Of a stretch of 64,000 nt of DNA, positions 1 through 7,542 are shown one piece after another. The stretch covers positions 1 to 64,000 of the forward strand of contig NZ_JALMUV010000034.1 of the NCBI RefSeq assembly GCF_023155275.1. Direction: 5' to 3'. Under the pieces are notes generated by a model that made no database searches, was not told the DNA's origin, and was given only the letters and a program-made list of their open reading frames with translations. Origin of the DNA: Streptomyces rhizoryzae. GTDB lineage: Bacteria > Actinomycetota > Actinomycetes > Streptomycetales > Streptomycetaceae. A program made the translations under genes and the position numbers. How positions within the stretch are numbered: position 1 is the first letter of the stretch; every line of letters starts with the position of its first letter.

Positions 1-794
1 CCGGCGCTGTGGGCCGGGATGGTTGGGTGGTCCCCGCGCGTGCGGGGGTGGTCCCATGGGCAAGTCGGTCTCGTGGAGGCCATGGATGTGGTCCCCGCGC
101 GTGCGGGGGTGGTCCCGTTCTCCATCTCGGTTGAGGCGAGGTGAGGGAGTGGTCCCCGCGCGTGCGGGGGTGGTCCCCAGCAGTTGCCGGCATGCGCGTT
201 GACCGCCTGGTGGTCCCCGCGCGTGCGGGGGTGGTCCCGAGCGGCGCCGCAAGGCCCCGACCGCCCGCGAGTGGTCCCCGCGCGTGCGGGGGTGGTCCCA
301 GGCGGCATGTAGTCGGTGTAGGCCATGGTCGGTGGTCCCCTCGCGTGCGGGGGTGGTCCCGACCCGAAGCGCGCCGCGGCCCCGCCTCGGGGGCGGTCCC
401 CGCGCGTGCGGGGGTGGTCCCGCGTCGAGCAGCTGCTCACCGAACGACGAGTCGTGGTCCCCGCGCGTGCCGGGGTGGTCCCGAGGAAGCGGACGAGTCC
501 AGCGGAGACAGCGAGTGGTCCCCGCGCGTGCGGGGGTGGTCCCTCCGAGGGAATGTCGGTGTCGGTCGCGACGCCGTGGTCCCCGCGCGTGCGGGGGTGG
601 CCCCGGTATGGTCCGGCCCTTGGTCCACGACACCCTGTGGTCCCCGCGCGTGCGGGGGCGGTCCCCTCCCCCGGGGTCTTCAGGCCGACCCCGAGTGCTT
701 CGTGGTCCCCGGACGACGTGCGGGGATGGTCCCACGGGCGCCACCTCCTCTTCGTAGGTGTCAGCGTTGTCCCCGCGCGTGCGGTAGTGGGGCC
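1..794 (+). CRISPR. Type I-E CRISPR array (3' part, 13 repeats visible)
   Basis: Thirteen repeats of 29 bases start at 27, 88, 149, 210, 271, 332, 393, 454, 515, 576, 637, 702 and 766. Spacers are 32 bases, so the period is 61 up to repeat 11. The typical repeat reads GTGGTCCCCGCGCGTGC then GGGGGTGGTCCC. Its GTCCCCGCGC/GCGGGG stem and length match the E. coli type I-E repeat in the same orientation, so the transcript should run left to right with the leader and cas genes left of the window. Bases 1-26 are the tail of a spacer whose repeat lies outside. Repeats 6, 7, 8, 10 and 11 carry single changes. Repeat 12 (702-733) has a 3-base insertion and repeat 13 (766-794) is strongly degenerate, as expected at the leader-distal end. 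Open frames across this stretch are artefacts of the repeat. Confidence 0.97.
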
Positions 795-1051
795 CGGCCG
801 CCATCATCGGCCAGGCAACGCGGCGAGACCTTGGTCAATGACGCTTGTTCAGGCAAGTGAAGGGTACTTTCCAGGACGGCTCCGACGCCGTGATCACATC
901 AGACACGACGAGATCACCTCACCCGTGACCAGCAGGTACGGGACAGTCCTTAGCCAGTCACTTTCAGACTGCGCGAACTACTGAACCTGATCGGGTGATG
1001 TCGGACCCGTTCGCCTGACAGCGGTTGGTCGACTCCGGTAGCCGCGATTCT

Positions 1052-1200
1052 GTGAGATACGCGCAAGGCGGCGGGTTGACCGACGCCGAGAGGTCCGCGC
1101 GGGAGCGGTCCGGCTGCAGGTCGTGGAACGCTTTGAGGGCGGGGAGAAGAATCGGGAGATCGCTGCCTCACCGCGGGTGAGCGAGCGATCGTGACGGTGG
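1052..1200 (+). pseudogene. IS630-type transposase N-terminal relic
   Basis: From GTG 1052 the translation starts VRYAQGGGLTDAERSARE, which resembles the conserved start (MRYxQGGGL) of the helix-turn-helix domain of Streptomyces IS630-family transposases. One base is missing near 1108. Restoring it gives RLQVVERFEGGEKNREIAA, again matching the HTH domain, until an in-frame TGA near 1192. No catalytic domain follows. It is a truncated, frameshifted fragment beside the leader-distal end of the CRISPR array. Confidence 0.6.
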
Positions 1201-1491
1201 TTGTCTATACACTCGAGGACGAGAAACCGCCGATGGTCTTCTTCAACGAGACGCACACGCTGCCGTTCGCCGTACTGCAGTACTTCGTCTCGCTCGTAGC
1301 CTCACAGCTGGAAGGCACGGAAACACAGACCAGCTGCCGCTGCGGTGCGGTAAGCCCCAGGCCGACATCACGCTTTCAAGTTCAGTAGCCACGAGACGAA
1401 AGACTCCGTGCACTCGCGGCCTCGCCGGAATAAATTGCCCCTGAACTCGATTGTTCCTGCTCGGTGATCGTCAAGCCGGGGAAGGTGAGTC
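1201..1491. other. Intergenic region, possible short ORF
   Basis: Together with 795-1051 this is the gene-poor stretch between the CRISPR array and the nuclease gene. A short frame (GTG 1191 to 1388, 65 codons) encodes a peptide containing PPMVFFNETHTLPFAVLQYF. It has no recognisable family or ribosome site and overlaps the transposase relic. I do not call it a gene. The promoter of the nuclease gene should lie at its right end. Confidence 0.3.
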
Positions 1492-2412
1492 GTGGGTAAG
1501 TTGAAAGCATTCAGGGTGATTGGCGGACGCGTGACGGAGATACCGGGGTCGTCCGTAGCTCTGGAGCGCCAGTTGCAGTCGCTCATCGAGGGCAACATGG
1601 AGGCGATGCTCGGCATCCGCTTCCTGGCGAGCGAGTATGCGACGGGTCGGCACCGGGGCCGGATCGACTCTCTGGGGCTGGACGAGAACGGAACGCCGGT
1701 CATCGTGGAGTACAAGCGCTCCCGCGACCAGAACGTGGTGAATCAGGCGCTGTCGTACCTATCATGGCTCCACGACCACCACCATGAGTTCGAAAGCCTG
1801 GTCACGGAGAAACTCGGCACCGAGGCAGCCGAGGCCGTCGACTGGAGCAATCCCCGACTCGTCTGCATCGCTGGCGACTTCACTCACCACGACACCGTGG
1901 CGATCGAGATGATCGGCCGCCGTATCGACTTGGTGAGCTACCGGGTCTTCGACGACGTGCTCACCTTGCAGTTGGTCGCTTCCGTCCCGGGTACCGGGGC
2001 GGCATCAGTCCGCGCTAAACCCTCCTTCGCGACAGTAACTTCTGGTGCTGCCGCACCGAAGTCGGTGCAGCAGTACCTCAATGAGTCACCGCAGGATCTT
2101 CAGGATCTTTTCGCGGACCTCGACAAGGTGCTCCTCTCGCACGAGGATGTGCAGAGAGAGTCCCAGCTGCATTACATCGCTTACCGGCGGATCAAGAATG
2201 TGGCAACGGTGCGCGTCCAGCCCAGGAATCGGGCGCTCGTGGTCAATCTGCGGCTGGACCCTGACACCGTGAAGCTGGAAGAGGGCTTCTCGCGCGATGT
2301 CCGCGGCCTGGGGTGCCTCGGAATCAAGGGCGGTGTCGAGGTGCGGATCAGATCGCGCGAGGATCTTGAGCGAGCTGGCGACCTGATCTGGCGCAGCATC
2401 GAACAGGGTTGA
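1492..2412 (+). CDS. NucS-like PD-(D/E)XK nuclease with DUF5655-type C-terminus
   Basis: The 306-residue protein has an N-terminal restriction-endonuclease-like fold. Residues 56-76 (GRIDSLGLDENGTP then VIVEYKR) supply D59, E73 and K75, the PD-(D/E)XK catalytic triad seen in DUF91/NucS-type nucleases. The C-terminal third (about 190-305, SVQQYL...DLFADLDKVLL...) looks like a DUF5655 domain. GTG 1492 is chosen because a GGTGAG site precedes it. The gene converges on the methyltransferase at 2505 across a perfect hairpin. Known relatives act as structure-specific or mismatch nucleases, or occur as accessory defence-type proteins. A role in defence here is inferred only from the CRISPR array and methyltransferase next to it. 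Confidence 0.75.
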   Translation: MGKLKAFRVIGGRVTEIPGSSVALERQLQSLIEGNMEAMLGIRFLASEYATGRHRGRIDSLGLDENGTPVIVEYKRSRDQNVVNQALSYLSWLHDHHHEFESLVTEKLGTEAAEAVDWSNPRLVCIAGDFTHHDTVAIEMIGRRIDLVSYRVFDDVLTLQLVASVPGTGAASVRAKPSFATVTSGAAAPKSVQQYLNESPQDLQDLFADLDKVLLSHEDVQRESQLHYIAYRRIKNVATVRVQPRNRALVVNLRLDPDTVKLEEGFSRDVRGLGCLGIKGGVEVRIRSREDLERAGDLIWRSIEQG

Positions 2413-2428
2413 TGCGTTTTACGGCTAA

Positions 2429-2468
2429 GGGTGGTTGCGTCACCGTATTCCGGGTGACGCAACCACCC
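2429..2468. terminator. Bidirectional hairpin terminator
   Basis: Two perfectly complementary 16-base arms (2429-2444, GGGTGGTTGCGTCACC, and 2453-2468) flank an 8-base loop. The hairpin sits between the stop codons of two convergent genes (2412 and 2505), where it could end transcription from both sides. There is no T-run, which is usual in Streptomyces. Confidence 0.8.
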
Positions 2469-2504
2469 GTTGTTGCTGTACCGGTCGGCGTGCCGGCGGC
2501 CGTC

Positions 2505-3251
2505 TCACTGCTCAGGCCCGGCGAGTTCGTAACTGTCCTGGGGAAGAGCCGCTCGCAGGCGCTCTTCGGCGACGTCGGCGTAGTGGTCGGAGAGCTCGAT
2601 CCCGATGAAGTTACGGCCTTCCTTCAGGGCTGCGACTCCGGTGGAGCCGCTTCCGGTGAAGAGGTCGAGGACGGTGCCGCCGGGCCGGCAGACCTGGACG
2701 AGCTGCTGCATGACCTCGACAGGCTTCTGGGTGATGTGGACGCGGTCCTTGCGGGGCTGTGAGGCGATGTAGTGGCCGGGCAGGTAGAGGTCGCGGGTGC
2801 GGTCGAGGGTGCCCTTGACGCCCCAGAGGATGAACTCGGAGTCCTGTTTGGGGCCGCCCTTTCGGGGCCGGCAGGCCGGCTTGATCCACGGCAGGTTTCC
2901 CAGCCAAGTCCAGCCCGCCATCTGAAGGGCGTCCGAGGTTGTCGGCTCCTGGCGCCAATCGGTGAAGACCATCACGACGGCGTGCTCGCGGCTGGCTCGG
3001 TAAGCCTCGGTGAGCAGTTCGGTCAGCCAGGCGCGGTAGGAGCGCTGGTCTCGGTTCTCGCCGGGAAAGTTCGCGAGGTCGTGCCGGGCGTCGCCGCTGG
3101 TGTATTTGGCCCGGGCGGTTCGAGCGGTGCGTTCGGAGCTGGTGCGGCCGCCGGAGTTGTACGGCGGGTCGGTGATGACGGCGTCGACGCTCTGGTCCGG
3201 GAGGGACTTGAGGATCGTGAGGGCATCGCCTCGGTGCAGCGTGTAGGGCAT
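2505..3251 (-). CDS. Solitary site-specific DNA methyltransferase, beta class
   Basis: The 248-residue protein has the amino-methyltransferase motif IV DPPY at residues 28-31 (VITDPPYNSGG) and the SAM-binding motif I FTGSG near residues 198-202, followed by GRNFIGIE. Motif IV before motif I defines the beta class of N6-adenine/N4-cytosine methylases. ATG 3251 is preferred over the upstream GTG at 3281 because GGAAAGAGAAG lies just before it. No restriction enzyme of a recognised type is adjacent. The convergent NucS-like nuclease is the only nuclease nearby. Such orphan methylases are common on phages and conjugative elements, where they protect incoming DNA or regulate genes. The target sequence cannot be read from the protein. 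Confidence 0.85.
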   Translation of the reverse strand: MPYTLHRGDALTILKSLPDQSVDAVITDPPYNSGGRTSSERTARTARAKYTSGDARHDLANFPGENRDQRSYRAWLTELLTEAYRASREHAVVMVFTDWRQEPTTSDALQMAGWTWLGNLPWIKPACRPRKGGPKQDSEFILWGVKGTLDRTRDLYLPGHYIASQPRKDRVHITQKPVEVMQQLVQVCRPGGTVLDLFTGSGSTGVAALKEGRNFIGIELSDHYADVAEERLRAALPQDSYELAGPEQ

Positions 3252-3790
3252 AGCGCTTCTCTTTCCAGGCGTGGAGTGCACCCTGGAGGTTATTGCTCAG
3301 GCGCGGCCGCGCCTAATGAGGAGCTGGCCCCGTAATCGGCGCCGGGCCGGGTGCGTTTGGTGCGGCCGCTTTTCACCTCTACAGTCTCGGCGTCTCAACA
3401 GGTCCGGTTGTTCTGTTCCTGTTGAGTGACGCACGGCCGCGAACCCCTGCCCCCATATCCGAGGGCTGGAGGCGGATACCGCGTCAGAAAACGATGAGCG
3501 AAGAGGAGCATTCTGCCGTGTGGCGCCTGAGATTACGAGCGCGGCTGGCTGCCGCGGAGGACACAGAGGGCGCGGTGGCTTCCGGGAGCTCGCAACTCCC
3601 TGGTTCCTACCTGCCCCACTTCCTTAATGGGTTACAAATTTCTTGACCGGCGTGGTGCCGGTGGCCTTTTCGACGAGAACGCCGGCACCGCGCTGCCTAT
3701 GAGTAAGGAGCTGCCGGTGCAGCACGCCCAGGCACGTCGTCGTCCAGGTCCCCGCCTGGCGTTCAGTCCTTCGACGTGCGGGTTTCGGTC
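3252..3790. other. Intergenic region with inverted repeats
   Basis: No gene is clearly supported here. A perfect 9-base inverted repeat CTCAACAGG / CCTGTTGAG (3394-3402 and 3418-3426) surrounds a 15-base loop. A second hairpin uses GGTGCCGG / CCGGCACC near 3655-3690. A short frame from ATG 3494 to 3646 (50 residues, starting MSEEEHSAVWRLRLRARL) could be a small protein but has no known family. The methyltransferase promoter (leftward) and the transfer-operon promoter (rightward) should lie in this stretch. Confidence 0.4.
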
Positions 3791-4909
3791 GTGAAGAAGG
3801 TCGCCTGCATAGCCGGGGTGGTGGCGCTCGGGCCACTCGCTTTCATCACCCCGGTGGCTATTGCCTTGGCGGGCGCCAGCAGTGCTCAGGCCGCCTGCGC
3901 CGGCGGCAGCGCGCAGAGTGTGGACTCCGGTGCGGTGGCGAAGCAGGTGGAGGCGATCCTCAAGGGAACGGGTACGACGGCCGTGTCCGTCCCGGGTCTG
4001 GACGCGCCCAAGGAGCAGGTTCCGAATGCGCGGACCATCCAGGCCACCGGTGTGGCGATGAAGGTGCCGGCCCGCGGGCAGGTCGTGGCCCTGGCCACCG
4101 CTCTGCAGGAGTCGGGGCTGCGGAACCTGGACTACGGCGACCGGGACAGTCTCGGACTTTTCCAGCAACGCCCCAGCCAGGGTTGGGGGACGCCGGAACA
4201 GGTGCGGGACCCGGTGCACGCGTCGACGAGGTTCTACGAGGCGCTGCTGAAGGTGCCTGGCTGGCAGTCGATGACGGTTGCCCAGGCCGCGCAGGCGGTG
4301 CAGGCGAGCGGTTTCCCCGACGCCTACGCCAAGTGGGAGCCGCTGGCGACGGCACTGCAGAAGGCGATCGCTAACAACCTTGCTGGAGGCGGGATTTCGG
4401 GAGCGGCCAAGGACGCCTCGCTGCCGGCCGGCGGCTGTGGGACCGGGGTGGACGGTTCGCAGTTCGGTCCGATTCCCGCCGGGGCCCTTCCGGGGGGTTA
4501 CAAGATCCCTGCTGACGCGCCGGCGTCGGTCCGTACGGCGATCCGCTGGGGCCTGGGTCAGCTCGGCACGCCGTACCAGTGGGGCGGTTCCTGCACCGCT
4601 CCGCACGGCCAGGATCCGATGGGCCGGTGCGACTGTTCCTCGTTGATGCAGGCGTCCTACAAGGCCGGCGGTATTTCGCTGTCCCGGACGACGTACACGC
4701 AGGTCAAGGAGGGCAAGGCGGTCAGCGTCAACGCGATCGCACCTGGTGATCTGCTTTTCACCCGGGGTTCGGCGGCCCGGCCGGAGCACGTGGGCATGTT
4801 CATCGGCCAGGGGCTGGTGCTGCAGGCTCCGCGGACCGGTGACGTGGTCAAGGTCTCCACGCTGGCCTCCTGGCGGCCGGACATCCTCGCCGCCCGGCGC
4901 ATCGTCTGA
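3791..4909 (+). CDS. NlpC/P60 (C40) peptidoglycan endopeptidase of a conjugation module
   Basis: The 372-residue protein begins with a signal peptide (KKVACIAGVVALGPLAF... ending in AQA). A lysozyme-like middle part follows, with ALQESGLRNLDYGDRDSLG and FQQRPSQGWG. The C-terminal NlpC/P60 domain has its catalytic Cys in RCDCSSLMQ (near residue 280) and its His in PEHVGMFIG (near 330). It is expected to act outside the membrane and open peptidoglycan locally for the transfer channel. It is the first gene of a same-strand run of type IV secretion genes. GTG 3791 places the basic residues at the start of the signal peptide; GTG 3776 is also possible. Confidence 0.85.
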   Translation: MKKVACIAGVVALGPLAFITPVAIALAGASSAQAACAGGSAQSVDSGAVAKQVEAILKGTGTTAVSVPGLDAPKEQVPNARTIQATGVAMKVPARGQVVALATALQESGLRNLDYGDRDSLGLFQQRPSQGWGTPEQVRDPVHASTRFYEALLKVPGWQSMTVAQAAQAVQASGFPDAYAKWEPLATALQKAIANNLAGGGISGAAKDASLPAGGCGTGVDGSQFGPIPAGALPGGYKIPADAPASVRTAIRWGLGQLGTPYQWGGSCTAPHGQDPMGRCDCSSLMQASYKAGGISLSRTTYTQVKEGKAVSVNAIAPGDLLFTRGSAARPEHVGMFIGQGLVLQAPRTGDVVKVSTLASWRPDILAARRIV

Positions 4910-4987
4910 CCGCGCCGCCTCTCCTCCTGTTCCGTTCCTTCCTCTCCCCCGGGCTTTTCTGTGCCCGGGATCTCTCTGGAGTGTGCT

Positions 4988-5296
4988 TTGAAGCTCATGC
5001 AGCAGGTCCAGTACCTGGCCTTCAACCCGGGCGTATCGCCGAAGGAGGGTGGTCTGCCGGGCCTGGACGTTTTGAAGAAGGTCATCGGCAGCATCAATCT
5101 GTTCGGCATCATCGCCGTCGTCGGCGCCCTGGCGATCTGTGCCGTGATCTGGGCGTGGGGCCATCACAGCGGCGGCCACCAGGCCGAGGCGAACGGTAAG
5201 AAGGGCACGCTGGTCGCCGCGGGCTGCGCGTTGCTGCTCGGCGCCGCGAACGGCATTGTCGCGTTCTTCTCCACCATGGGCTCGCAGGTCCACTGA
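4988..5296 (+). CDS. DUF6112-like small membrane protein
   Basis: The 102-residue product has two hydrophobic segments (SINLFGIIAVVGALAICAVI and LVAAGCALLLGAANGIVAFF) separated by a charged loop. It resembles the DUF6112 proteins that accompany VirB4/VirD4 genes in actinobacterial conjugative elements. They may play the VirB2/VirB3-like membrane role, but that is inference. TTG 4988 is chosen because TGGAG lies six bases upstream. The stop codon overlaps the next start by one base. Confidence 0.7.
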   Translation: MKLMQQVQYLAFNPGVSPKEGGLPGLDVLKKVIGSINLFGIIAVVGALAICAVIWAWGHHSGGHQAEANGKKGTLVAAGCALLLGAANGIVAFFSTMGSQVH

Positions 5297-5982
5297 TGGT
5301 GAAGAAACGTCCCTTTGTATCCCGCGAGCAGGGCTCCGGTCCGCCGGCCTCGGTGCTGCGGCGCGCGGTGATCGGCGGCGTCGTCCTCGCCGTCCTCGTT
5401 GCCGTCGCCGGCCTGATCGCCTATGCGACCCGCGCGGAGGCCCCTGAACCGTCACCGGCCGCCGCTCCGTCCTCTGCCCCGGCTTCCCCCTCCCCCGAGA
5501 CGTCGCCCCCGGGAAGCGGGAAGGCCGTGGCGGCGCCGCCGGCGACGAGTGACCCGATCGTGTTCGCCAAGGCGGCCACGAAGGCACTGTGGACGTACGA
5601 CACTCGCTCCGTCTCCCAGGCACAGCAGTTGACCGGGCTGCGGCGGTGGATGACGGTGGAGAAGAAGTACGCCGACTGGGAGTCGGTGGTGGATCAGATG
5701 CCCGGTCCGGTGCTGTGGGCGCGGATGCGGGACAACGGCCAGCACGCGTCGGCCACGGTCGGCGAGGGCCACTTCCCACAGTCGTTCAAGACCGCGCTGG
5801 CCCAGGACCCCGGCGCGATCACCCAGGCGTACGTCTACGCCGTGACCGTCACCGGCAAGCAGACCGTGGCCTGGAAGGGCTCCGGTGCCGGGGCCGAGGC
5901 CCGTTCCGTGACGCTCGCCGTCCAGTGCCGGCCCGAACGCGACTGTTCGCTGGCCGGCGTCCTGCCGAACACCGCTCCGTGA
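5296..5982 (+). CDS. Membrane-anchored TcpC-like conjugal transfer protein
   Basis: This 228-residue protein has a short cytoplasmic start, one transmembrane segment (about residues 24-47, AVIGGVVLAVLVAVAGLIAY), a Pro/Ala/Ser linker and an extracellular domain. That is the layout of TcpC/VirB8-like scaffold proteins of Gram-positive transfer channels. Sequence recognition is weak, so the call rests on layout and position between the DUF6112-like and VirB6-like genes. Two cysteines near the C-terminus could form a disulfide. The start overlaps the previous stop (TGATG). Confidence 0.6.
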   Translation: MVKKRPFVSREQGSGPPASVLRRAVIGGVVLAVLVAVAGLIAYATRAEAPEPSPAAAPSSAPASPSPETSPPGSGKAVAAPPATSDPIVFAKAATKALWTYDTRSVSQAQQLTGLRRWMTVEKKYADWESVVDQMPGPVLWARMRDNGQHASATVGEGHFPQSFKTALAQDPGAITQAYVYAVTVTGKQTVAWKGSGAGAEARSVTLAVQCRPERDCSLAGVLPNTAP

Positions 5983-6013
5983 CCGCACACAACCCCGAGA
6001 AGGAGGTGCTCTG

Positions 6014-7441
6014 ATGGGAGCCTGCGACCTTCCGTTGATGAATACGGTCTGCGAGGCCGTCGGTGGTGTCGTCAGTTCCACCGGTGAGGCGGTCACCGAC
6101 GGCATCGGTGCCTGGATCGCCAAGTCGATGGGCGAGTTGGCCCAGTCCGCCGCCGACCTCGCCTCCAAGGCCGTCAACCAGACCACCGGTATCGACCTCA
6201 GTGCGGAGTGGTTCCGCAACAACTACGAGCTGCTGCTGCCGATCGGCCTGGTGCTGACGGTGGGCACGTTCTGCCTGCAGCTGACCCGCGCGGCCTGGCG
6301 CCGCGACGAACGCGCCCTGGCTCAGGCGGCGTTCGGGACGATGGTCGGCGTCTTCTTCGCGTTCGCCGCCATCGCCTGCACCACCATCGCCCTCAACGTC
6401 GTCGACGCGCTGAGCGCCGGTCTCTTCCACGTGGCCAACAGCTCCGTGGACGACGCCATCCGCCGCCTGGTCAAGGTCAACGAACTGGGGATGATGTACG
6501 GCCTGGGCTGGGGCGTTCCGGCGTTGGTGGCGGTCGGGTGTGCGCTCGGCGCGTTCCTGTACTGGGCGGTGATGGTGGCCCGGAAGGTCGGCATCCTGGT
6601 GCTGGTCACGCTGGCGGTGTTCGCCGGAGCCGGCGGCGGCTGGGAGGTGGCCCGGCGCTGGCGGCGCGGCTGGGTGGAGGCCACCGTCACGCTCGTGGTC
6701 AGCAAGCTGCTGATGACGATCGTGTTCCTGCTGGGCGTCTCGGCCATGGGCAAGTCCGACCCGCACGACGGTCTGGGCGCGCTGTCGGATGCGATCGCGG
6801 GCATCGTGGTGATGGTTCTGGTGATGCTCTGCCCGTACGCCACGTACAAGTTCGTGCACTGGGCGGCCGACGGCGGCGGCCATGACGACCTGCACCGCAC
6901 CGGTGTGGCGGGTATGGCGGTGGCGGCCGGCGCGGCGAAGACCGCGGGGCAGCTGGCCATGCAGGCCGGGACCGGAAAGCCTGCTCCGCAGGGACCGTCG
7001 AAGGTGCCTGGCCAGGGCCAGGACGGCGTGGTCTCCGGCATCGACCCCTCGGGCGGGTCGAGCGGGTCGGGCGGCGATCGGTCGCGGTCGCACCAGACAC
7101 GGTTCCGGTTCGGCGAGGACGCGGACGCCGTCGGTGACAAGGGGCGGGCGCTGATCCAGCGGCCTCGCCAGGACGGTGACCGGGGGCAGTCCTTGATCCG
7201 GCGCCCGGCCGCGGAGCAGACCACTGCCACCGGCACCGTTGCGGCGGCGCGCTCCGCCCCGGCCGACGCACCCTCTCCAGGGCCTGCCGGTCCGGTGTCG
7301 CAGGGCGCTCCCGTCCCGGCGCCGCGGGTCACGCGGATGGATCCGCCCGCGCCGCGGCGCAGCGGCCCGCCTCCGGAGGGCGGCCCCACTCCACCGCGGT
7401 GGGTGGCGCCCAAGCCTCCCGGCGAGACCGGCGGCCCGTAG
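6014..7441 (+). CDS. VirB6/TrbL-like polytopic channel protein
   Basis: The 475-residue protein has about six hydrophobic segments between residues 70 and 290, for example LLLPIGLVLTVGTFCL and GVFFAFAAIACTTIAL. A long hydrophilic tail rich in Gly, Pro, Arg and Ser (about 310-475) follows. This is the usual shape of the inner-membrane channel component in actinobacterial type IV secretion modules. AAGGAGGTG gives a strong ribosome site eight bases before ATG 6014. The tail probably lies in the cytoplasm and may contact the ATPases, but that is inference. Confidence 0.75.
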   Translation: MGACDLPLMNTVCEAVGGVVSSTGEAVTDGIGAWIAKSMGELAQSAADLASKAVNQTTGIDLSAEWFRNNYELLLPIGLVLTVGTFCLQLTRAAWRRDERALAQAAFGTMVGVFFAFAAIACTTIALNVVDALSAGLFHVANSSVDDAIRRLVKVNELGMMYGLGWGVPALVAVGCALGAFLYWAVMVARKVGILVLVTLAVFAGAGGGWEVARRWRRGWVEATVTLVVSKLLMTIVFLLGVSAMGKSDPHDGLGALSDAIAGIVVMVLVMLCPYATYKFVHWAADGGGHDDLHRTGVAGMAVAAGAAKTAGQLAMQAGTGKPAPQGPSKVPGQGQDGVVSGIDPSGGSSGSGGDRSRSHQTRFRFGEDADAVGDKGRALIQRPRQDGDRGQSLIRRPAAEQTTATGTVAAARSAPADAPSPGPAGPVSQGAPVPAPRVTRMDPPAPRRSGPPPEGGPTPPRWVAPKPPGETGGP

Positions 7442-7542
7442 CCCGACCTGCCCGGCCTGGCCTGAGGGGCGGGCCGAACCCGATCCCCGGAACGGCCCGC
7501 CCCTCTCCCCTACTCCGACCCTTTTTCGAGGACGTCTTCGCC

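Noticed and set aside
141..984. Long open frames across the first kilobase encoding repeated RVRGWSP- and PARAGVVP-like peptides
   Set aside because: They are produced by the 61-base period of the CRISPR array read in three frames; no ribosome site or protein family.
3632..5779. A 715-codon minus-strand frame over the start of the transfer operon
   Set aside because: Antisense to the NlpC/P60, DUF6112-like and TcpC-like genes, with shadow-type composition.
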